From CAXQRU01 sp964226685 (GTDB taxonomy: Bacteria; Pseudomonadota; Gammaproteobacteria; Pseudomonadales; Cellvibrionaceae): 11,648 bases of DNA. Below the pieces are notes generated by a model. It worked only from the letters and a program-made list of their open reading frames with translations, was not told the origin of the DNA and made no database searches. Of this stretch, positions 6,960 to 11,648 are shown piece after piece (within the stretch, counting starts at the first letter, position 1; each line of letters opens with the position of its first letter). The position numbers were made by a program, and so were the translations under genes. Location: assembly GCA_964226685.1 (NCBI GenBank), contig CAXQRU010000086.1, positions 1 to 11,648 on the forward strand, in the 5' to 3' direction.

Positions 6960-6978
6960 CATCCTCACCTCGAGGATG
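6960..6978 (+). promoter_or_regulatory. Leader hairpin upstream of rplM
   Basis: CATCCTC (6960-6966) pairs with GAGGATG (6972-6978) around a 5-nt loop in the predicted 5' leader. In E. coli, L13 represses its own operon by binding the rplM leader. This stem is a candidate for that role, but I cannot confirm that its structure matches. The rplM ribosome binding site AGAGG (7000-7004) lies downstream with a long 10-nt spacing. Confidence 0.4.
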
Positions 6979-7014
6979 ATGAATTAACCCTATTTATTTA
7001 GAGGCATAAATAAC

Positions 7015-7443
7015 ATGAAGACTAAATCTGCCGCTACGGGTTCGGTTCGCAATGACTGGTATGTCATCGATGCAGAGGGTAAAACCCTGGGTCGTATGGC
7101 CGCTGAAATCGCGATTCGTCTGCGTGGCAAACACAAACCTGAATACACCCCCCATGTCGATACTGGTGACTACATCGTTGTGATCAACGCTGAAAAAGTT
7201 CAAGTAACAGGCAATAAGGCTAAGGCTAAAATTTACCACAGCCACACTGGCTATCCTGGTGGTTTGAAGTCTATCAGCTTCGAAAAACTGATCCAAAAAG
7301 CACCTGAGCGCACTATTCAGAGCGCGGTTAAAGGCATGTTGCCAAGAGGTCCTTTGGGTCGCGCTATGTTTAAGAAGCTAAAAGTCTATGCGGGTGCTGT
7401 GCATCCTCATGCTGCACAACAACCACAAGAACTTACGCTGTAG
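7015..7443 (+). CDS. rplM: 50S ribosomal protein L13
   Basis: L13 is an early-assembly protein of the large ribosomal subunit that binds 23S rRNA. The 142 residues equal the usual bacterial length. Landmarks are DWYVIDAEGKTLGRMAAEIA near the start, then YTPHVDTGDYIVVINAEKV, KGMLPRGPLGR and LKVYAGAVHPHAAQQP. It is the first gene of the rplM-rpsI operon, 9 nt before rpsI, expressed from the promoter at 6914-6942. Nothing is abnormal in the sequence. Confidence 0.98.
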   Translation: MKTKSAATGSVRNDWYVIDAEGKTLGRMAAEIAIRLRGKHKPEYTPHVDTGDYIVVINAEKVQVTGNKAKAKIYHSHTGYPGGLKSISFEKLIQKAPERTIQSAVKGMLPRGPLGRAMFKKLKVYAGAVHPHAAQQPQELTL

Positions 7444-7452
7444 GGGAGCATT

Positions 7453-7845
7453 ATGTCAGATACACAATATTATGGTACTGGCCGTCGTAAAACATCTACG
7501 GCTCGAGTATTTATCAAAGCGGGAAGCGGCAATATTTCAGTCAATGGTCGCTCTTTAGAAGCGTATTTCGGTCGCCCTGTTGCGCGCATGATTGTGCTTC
7601 AGCCACTTGAAAAAGTCGATGCGGTTGAGCAGTTTGATGTTAATATCACCGTTAAAGGTGGTGGTAGCTTTGGTCAGGCTGGTGCGATTCGTCACGGTCT
7701 AACTCGTGCATTGATCCAATACGATGAAGCAAACCGTAAACCTCTACGTCAAGCGGGCTACGTAACTCGCGATGCTCGTGAGGTTGAGCGTAAGAAAGTT
7801 GGTCTTCGTAAAGCTCGTAAGAAGCCACAATTCTCAAAACGTTAA
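7453..7845 (+). CDS. rpsI: 30S ribosomal protein S9
   Basis: S9 is a small-subunit protein whose C-terminal tail reaches the P-site tRNA. The 130 residues match the family. YYGTGRRKTSTARVF at the start, GGGSFGQAGAIRHGL in the middle and the basic tail ending KKPQFSKR are diagnostic. The terminal Lys-Arg, which contacts tRNA, is present. GGGGAG precedes the ATG. A strong terminator follows 22 nt after the stop codon. Confidence 0.98.
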   Translation: MSDTQYYGTGRRKTSTARVFIKAGSGNISVNGRSLEAYFGRPVARMIVLQPLEKVDAVEQFDVNITVKGGGSFGQAGAIRHGLTRALIQYDEANRKPLRQAGYVTRDAREVERKKVGLRKARKKPQFSKR

Positions 7846-7867
7846 TCGTTTATTGTTTGGTTTTCAG

Positions 7868-7899
7868 AGCCCGGATTGCTTGCCAATTCGGGCTTTTTT
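7868..7899 (+). terminator. Intrinsic terminator after rpsI
   Basis: AGCCCGGATTG (7868-7878) pairs with CAATTCGGGCT (7884-7894) in an 11-bp stem with one G-U pair and a 5-nt loop. It is followed by six Ts, a G and four more Ts. This is a textbook rho-independent terminator. It ends only 17 bp before the next start codon, so the downstream Rieske gene must depend on read-through or on a promoter located upstream of the hairpin. Confidence 0.88.
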
Positions 7900-7904
7900 G
7901 TTTT

Positions 7905-7914
7905 AAGGGGTGAG
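7905..7914 (+). promoter_or_regulatory. Ribosome binding site supporting a TTG start
   Basis: AAGGGGTGAG lies immediately upstream of the TTG at 7917, with six bases between the G run and the start codon. There is no in-frame ATG or GTG near it. The encoded start, SDV then a twin-arginine motif, parallels the MSDDV start of the second Rieske protein, which supports this codon. Confidence 0.75.
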
Positions 7915-7916
7915 TT

Positions 7917-8456
7917 TTGTCCGATGTTAAGAAATTAAGTCGTCGGCAGTTTGTGGTGGCCGTGGGGGCTTTAGGTGCAAGCGCGAGTTCTGGGGGAATG
8001 AGTTGGTACCCTGCTGAGAGTGCTAGGCCGTTGAATGCATCAATCAAAGTTGACCTTGCCGCTATAGAGCCTGGTCAAATGTTGGTGGAGACTTGGCGAG
8101 GTAGGCCGGTTTACATGCTCCACCGGACTGCGAAAATACTCGCCTTGCTCACAGAGGAAGAGCATTTGCTCGACCCGCTCTCTGCTAAATCGAAGCAGCC
8201 TGATTTTGCACAAAATCGGTTTCGCGCTCCCAAAGGCAAAGAGTTATATTTGATTGTTTTTGGTGTTTGTACGCATCTAGGGTGTGCGCCACAATTTGTA
8301 TTAAATGAGCTTGAAGGTCGAAGTGGTTTCTTCTGTCCTTGTCATGGCTCTATGTATGATCTTTCGGGGCGAGTCTACAAAGGCAGCAAAGCGCCAGCAA
8401 ATTTAGAAGTGCCGCCCTACCGTTATCTCGATGAGTATATCGTTGAGATTGGGTAG
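7917..8456 (+). CDS. Rieske [2Fe-2S] protein, first of two paralogues
   Basis: This 179-residue Rieske protein is of the ubiquinol-cytochrome c reductase type. R9-R10 in SRRQFVV form a Tat export motif, followed by a weakly hydrophobic anchor (about residues 12-30). The cluster motifs are intact: C118-T-H120-L-G-C123 and C140-P-C142-H143-G-S145. C118, H120, C140 and H143 would be the cluster ligands, and C123-C142 the disulfide. After CHGS comes M-Y147, a tyrosine that in other Rieske proteins hydrogen-bonds a ligand cysteine and raises redox potential. Compared with the second paralogue it lacks part of the anchor/hinge region and has a shorter loop between cluster motifs. The start is TTG. 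It sits between the rpsI terminator and the standard petA gene, so it may be an alternative subunit of complex III. A different partner cannot be excluded. Confidence 0.88.
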   Translation: MSDVKKLSRRQFVVAVGALGASASSGGMSWYPAESARPLNASIKVDLAAIEPGQMLVETWRGRPVYMLHRTAKILALLTEEEHLLDPLSAKSKQPDFAQNRFRAPKGKELYLIVFGVCTHLGCAPQFVLNELEGRSGFFCPCHGSMYDLSGRVYKGSKAPANLEVPPYRYLDEYIVEIG

Positions 8457-8539
8457 TGCAAGGTTGTTTACTATTGCGCCAATTGGGTGTAATCCCTCGT
8501 TATTTTTGAGGAAAATCACCACATGCACACAGGCTCTTC

Positions 8540-8568
8540 TTGTCAGTGAGAGTTAATTTAATTAACAT
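8540..8568 (+). promoter_or_regulatory. Candidate promoter for the second Rieske gene
   Basis: TTGTCA (8540-8545, five of six consensus bases) and TAACAT (8563-8568, four of six) are separated by 17 bp, in the 181-bp spacer between the two Rieske genes. A start near 8575 would give a leader of about 60 nt before the ATG at 8638. The -10 match is modest, so this is tentative. Confidence 0.4.
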
Positions 8569-8577
8569 GTGTCACAT
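8552..8577. promoter_or_regulatory. Two adjacent palindromes, possible operators
   Basis: GTTAATT-T-AATTAAC (8552-8566) is a perfect 7-bp inverted repeat around one base. Directly after it comes ATGTG-T-CACAT (8567-8577), a perfect 5-bp inverted repeat around one base. Both overlap the candidate promoter from its spacer to the start point, the usual place for repressor sites. Neither matches an FNR, CRP or Fur consensus that I know. Confidence 0.4.
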
Positions 8578-8637
8578 TTTACGTAGCAGAACTATATCTT
8601 GCTTTCTTTTGTCTTCAAAACCGGAGAATAATCTCTC

Positions 8638-9246
8638 ATGAGTGATGACGTTATCGTTAATAAAAATCGGCGTCGGTTTCTAACCGTAGCGACTTCTGTC
8701 GTTGGTGCGACCGGAGCTGGCTTTGCCGCTGTACCCTTTATTGGATCATGGTTTCCAAGTGATAAGGCTAAAGCCCTTGGTGCCCCTATCAAGGTTAACC
8801 TGGCAAGTATTGAACCTGGGCAGATGATTACGGAAGAGTGGCGAGGCAAGCCGATCTATATTGTACGTCGTACAAAAGAAGCACTGGCGTCGTTAGAAAA
8901 GGTTGAAAATAATTTGAGGGATCCAGGCTCTGATGATTCGGTACAGCCTGAGTTTGCTAAGAATCAATACCGCACACCGGAAGGTAAGGAAGAATTTTTG
9001 GTGTTGCTGGCAGTTTGTACGCATTTGGGTTGTGCGCCACAGTTTATTCCTGAGGTAGGCGTGGCTGATTTGGGCGGCAGTAGTTGGCAGGGTGGCTTCT
9101 TTTGCCCGTGTCATGGTTCCAAGTTTGATTTATCCGGTCGAGTGTATCAAGGGGTTCCTGCACCTACTAATTTAGAGGTGCCGCCCTATTCTTACGAGAG
9201 TGATACGGTCATTGTAGTGGGTGGAGAGCAGGGGGCTAAAGCATGA
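8638..9246 (+). CDS. petA: Ubiquinol-cytochrome c reductase Rieske iron-sulfur subunit
   Basis: This is the standard-looking Rieske subunit of complex III. It takes an electron from ubiquinol at the Qo site of cytochrome b and passes it to cytochrome c1. It has 202 residues. A Tat motif (R11-R12-R13-F14-L15) precedes a hydrophobic anchor (about 15-38) and the hinge. Cluster motifs are C127-T-H129-L-G-C132 and C156-P-C158-H159-G-S161. The position after K162 is F163 where the first paralogue has tyrosine, which predicts a lower cluster potential. The loop between cluster motifs contains GVADLGGSSWQGG, absent from the first paralogue. CGGAG precedes the ATG with a long spacing of 11 nt. The stop codon overlaps the start of the cytochrome b/c1 gene (ATGA), so the two are translationally coupled. 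Confidence 0.95.
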   Translation: MSDDVIVNKNRRRFLTVATSVVGATGAGFAAVPFIGSWFPSDKAKALGAPIKVNLASIEPGQMITEEWRGKPIYIVRRTKEALASLEKVENNLRDPGSDDSVQPEFAKNQYRTPEGKEEFLVLLAVCTHLGCAPQFIPEVGVADLGGSSWQGGFFCPCHGSKFDLSGRVYQGVPAPTNLEVPPYSYESDTVIVVGGEQGAKA

Positions 9247-11603
9247 CAAAATGGTTAACTGATTTATGGTCGTGGATTGATTATCGGCTGCCTGTTCAAA
9301 GAGCGTGGGATACCCATATGGGTAAGTACTACGCCCCCAAAAACTTTAACTTTTGGTATTTCTTTGGTGTTTTCTCTCTGGTGGTGCTGGTTAACCAATT
9401 GCTAACTGGTATTTGGTTGATCTCCATAGGCTATATCCCCAGCGCTTCAGGCGCTTTCCCGTCGGTTGAGCACATTATGAGAGATGTCCCCTGGGGGGAT
9501 ATTATTCGCTACCTCCACTCGACGGGTGCATCGGCATTTTTCATTGTGGTCTATCTGCATATGTTCCGGGGCTTGATGTACGGCTCTTACAAGGCGCCGC
9601 GTGAGCTGGTGTGGATCTTTGGTATGATCATCTACTTGGTGCTAATGGCTGAAGCCTTTATGGGTTATGTCTTGCCTTGGGGGCAGATGTCATACTGGGG
9701 TGCTCAGGTGATTGTATCGCTCTTTGGTGCTATTCCTGGTGTTGGAGACGGTTTGGTTGAATGGATTCGAGGCGACTTCTTGATTTCAGAGGCAACTTTA
9801 TCCCGTTTCTTCGCCTTGCATGTGGTGGCCTTGCCTATTGTTCTGTTGGCCCTGGTAGTTTTGCACATTTTGGCCTTACACCAAGTGGGTTCTAATAACC
9901 CAGACGGGATTGATATTAAAAAACATAAGGATAAGAACGGTGTGCCGCTCGATGGTGTGCCTTTCCACCCGTACTACACAGTGCATGATTTGATGGGGCT
10001 TGCGGTTTTCCTCTTCGTGTTCTGCTATGTCGTATTCTTTATGCCAGAAGGTGGCGGTTTCTTCTTGGAATACGCTAACTTTGAAGAAGCGAATGGCTTG
10101 AAAACACCTGAGCATATTGCCCCTGTGTGGTATTTTACGCCCTTCTACGCCATTTTAAGAGCGGTCACATTTGACCTGCCTTTGGGTAGTTTTGTCTTAA
10201 CGTCGAAGCTACTTGGTTTTATTGCCATGGGTGCCGCGATTGTATTGTTGTTCTTCCTGCCTTGGTTGGATAAGAGCCCCGTTAGATCGATTCGTTACCG
10301 TGGTATGTTGCCCAAACTGATGTTGTTCTCGTTTGCAGCTATCTTTGTGGTGTTGGGTTATTTGGGGGTGAAATCACCGACTGATGGTCGCACAGTGCTT
10401 TCACAAATTGGAACGGTTTACTACTTCGTGTTCTTCCTCACTATGCCAATATGGTCAAATCCGAAGAGTTTGCAAACTATGAGTGCGCTAAAGCGGCTCG
10501 TTTCGTGGGGTGTTTGTTTTGCCTTGGGTGCCCTGTTGTTGAAGTTGTCCCTGACCTTGCCAAATAATATCTTTCCTGAGGAAGCAAGTCTGGGCTTTAT
10601 ATTGTCTGGTGGTGAGGTTGATGGTGTTAAGTATCACTCATTGTTCGCTCATTTGTTTGCATCTGATGTCACCAAGGTACCAGTAACCGTTAGGTTGTTT
10701 GGTATTATCTTGGGGCTGTTCACGATTTCATTAATCTACTTCACGCCTAAGGATAAGATTAAACCTGAGCCAGAGCGTGTTAATATGAAAGGCTTACCAA
10801 GGCCTATGGTTCTTGCTGGATTGTTGTTCTTCCTAGTTTTAACCATTGTGCCAATCAAGGCTGTAGCTGCCGGAGGTGCTTTCAAGTGCGGTTCCATTCC
10901 TTGTGATGTGTACGAGCCAAACTTTGAGGATAAGGAATCTTTACAGCGTGGTGCGAAATGGTTTGTTAATTACTGTATGGGTTGTCACTCTTTGAAATTC
11001 TCTCGTTATGAGCGTGTTGCCAGAGATCTTGAGATTCCAAAAGAGGTGATGATGAATAACCTGGTGTTCACCCAGCAAAAAATTGGTGAGCTAATGACCA
11101 TTTCCATGACGCAGGATAAGGCTAAAAAATGGTTTGGTGCAGCCCCTCCCGATTTGTCGTTGGTGGCTCGCTCACGCTCACCTGAATGGCTTTACACCTA
11201 TCTACGAAACTTCTATCAAGATGATGCTCGGCCTTTAGGTGTCAATAACCGAGTGTTTGCTAATGTTGGTATGCCTCATGTGATGGCGGAGCTGCAAGGG
11301 TTGCCTGTTTGCGCACCTGGGCCCAAAATCAATGCTCATGGTCATACGGCTAGAGATAAAAATGGTCATGAAATTACCGATGAGGTGTGTGGTTCCTTAG
11401 CTGTTCCAGAGGGGCAGAAAGGTTCAATGAACAAAGACGAGTTTAATCAAGCCGTTGGTGATTTGGTGAATTTTCTCGAATACGTGGCAGAACCTGGTGC
11501 GGCTAAGCGTGAGAGTATAGGACGCTATGTTTTGATATTCTTGGGCATCTTCTTTGTTTTTGCTTACTTGCTTAATCGCGAATACTGGAAGGGTATTCAC
11601 TAG
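9243..11603 (+). CDS. petB/petC: Cytochrome b/cytochrome c1 fusion of complex III, with extra two-helix insert
   Basis: One 786-residue protein carries both haem subunits of the bc1 complex. Residues 1-404 are cytochrome b with its usual eight helices. H92/H106 and H193/H208 fit the four b-haem ligands. SNNPDG and the Qo motif as PVWY (295-298) are present. Residues about 405-503 are an insert with two predicted spans (about 419-438 and 483-500) and a roughly 43-residue loop. KPEPERV (508-513), typical of a cytochrome b tail, follows. M515 then begins a c1-like signal sequence ending AVAA (540-543). The c1 domain has C578-M-G-C581-H582, likely Met ligand M677 and an anchor at 760-778 ending YWKGIH. 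Span count stays consistent, with c1 in the periplasm. Extra cysteines are C549, C554, C690 and C716. A b/c1 fusion cleaved after synthesis is known from Bradyrhizobium (fbcH); cleavage here after residue 542 or 543 is inferred. Confidence 0.95.
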   Translation: MTKWLTDLWSWIDYRLPVQRAWDTHMGKYYAPKNFNFWYFFGVFSLVVLVNQLLTGIWLISIGYIPSASGAFPSVEHIMRDVPWGDIIRYLHSTGASAFFIVVYLHMFRGLMYGSYKAPRELVWIFGMIIYLVLMAEAFMGYVLPWGQMSYWGAQVIVSLFGAIPGVGDGLVEWIRGDFLISEATLSRFFALHVVALPIVLLALVVLHILALHQVGSNNPDGIDIKKHKDKNGVPLDGVPFHPYYTVHDLMGLAVFLFVFCYVVFFMPEGGGFFLEYANFEEANGLKTPEHIAPVWYFTPFYAILRAVTFDLPLGSFVLTSKLLGFIAMGAAIVLLFFLPWLDKSPVRSIRYRGMLPKLMLFSFAAIFVVLGYLGVKSPTDGRTVLSQIGTVYYFVFFLTMPIWSNPKSLQTMSALKRLVSWGVCFALGALLLKLSLTLPNNIFPEEASLGFILSGGEVDGVKYHSLFAHLFASDVTKVPVTVRLFGIILGLFTISLIYFTPKDKIKPEPERVNMKGLPRPMVLAGLLFFLVLTIVPIKAVAAGGAFKCGSIPCDVYEPNFEDKESLQRGAKWFVNYCMGCHSLKFSRYERVARDLEIPKEVMMNNLVFTQQKIGELMTISMTQDKAKKWFGAAPPDLSLVARSRSPEWLYTYLRNFYQDDARPLGVNNRVFANVGMPHVMAELQGLPVCAPGPKINAHGHTARDKNGHEITDEVCGSLAVPEGQKGSMNKDEFNQAVGDLVNFLEYVAEPGAAKRESIGRYVLIFLGIFFVFAYLLNREYWKGIH

Positions 11604-11623
11604 GTATTATTCATTGCTCAAAT

Positions 11624-11648
11624 AAAAAAGGGGCTTCGGCCCCTTTTT
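11624..11648 (+). terminator. UUCG-loop intrinsic terminator after the bc1 cluster
   Basis: GGGGC (11630-11634), TTCG loop (11635-11638) and GCCCC (11639-11643) form a stable hairpin. Six As precede it and five Ts follow to the window's last base, so the A and T runs could extend the stem and make it work in both directions. It lies 20 nt after the fusion gene's stop and separates the cluster from whatever follows. Confidence 0.88.

Noticed and set aside
8456..8515. Terminator after the first Rieske gene
   Set aside because: Only short stems (3-4 bp) around GGG/CCC and CCTC/GAGG are visible, with no usable T run after them.
8592..8849. Minus-strand frame opposite the start of petA
   Set aside because: It is antisense to the Tat signal and anchor of petA and shows no family features.
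10785..11603. Separate petC gene starting at the internal ATG 10785
   Set aside because: The ATG is in frame with the upstream cytochrome b without a stop, and only a weak GAGCG precedes it. Internal initiation remains possible but a fusion is the simpler reading.
1..11648. tRNA genes, CRISPR arrays, insertion sequences, phage genes
   Set aside because: No cloverleaf-like segments, regularly spaced repeats, transposase or integrase frames were seen; the window looks like core chromosome.

Overview
The window reads as a gammaproteobacterial chromosome fragment of moderate GC. The gene order rplM-rpsI followed by cytochrome bc1 genes is classical for Gammaproteobacteria. The same lineage is suggested by a complete gatCAB operon, a small protein of the Pseudomonas PA4642 type, and a cytochrome b with the PVWY quinol-site motif. 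I cannot name the genus. The first 21 bases are Illumina adapter, so the left edge is a contig end and not a biological boundary.

Layout. Positions 22-474 hold a DoxX membrane protein truncated at its 5' end. It converges on a RimK-like ATP-grasp ligase (minus strand, 484-1956). That ligase is divergent, with only 24 bp between start codons, from a GNAT acetyltransferase/C39-like cysteine peptidase fusion (plus strand, 1981-3081). The pair looks like a peptide- or protein-tagging module with a ligase, an acyltransferase and a protease; its substrate is unknown. Positions 3078-6804 form a minus-strand operon gatC-gatA-gatB, then a PA4642-family gene, then a small gene that appears broken by one extra base just after its start. 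This operon supplies Gln-tRNA(Gln) and/or Asn-tRNA(Asn) by transamidation.

A 210-bp divergent region (6805-7014) carries a good sigma70 promoter with a GC-rich discriminator for rplM-rpsI (ribosomal proteins L13 and S9), which end in a strong intrinsic terminator. Only 17 bp beyond that terminator lies the respiratory complex III cluster. It consists of two tandem Rieske iron-sulfur protein genes, the first with a TTG start, and one long gene fusing cytochrome b to cytochrome c1. The cluster closes with a UUCG-loop terminator at the window's end.

The most unusual part is the bc1 cluster. The two Rieske paralogues differ at a residue known to tune cluster redox potential (Tyr versus Phe). The cytochrome b/c1 fusion of 786 residues also carries an extra segment of roughly 95 residues with two predicted membrane spans, placed just before the normal cytochrome b C-terminal tail. 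The c1 part has four cysteines beyond its haem motif. Together these suggest a non-standard complex III, possibly with exchangeable Rieske subunits. That is inference from sequence only.
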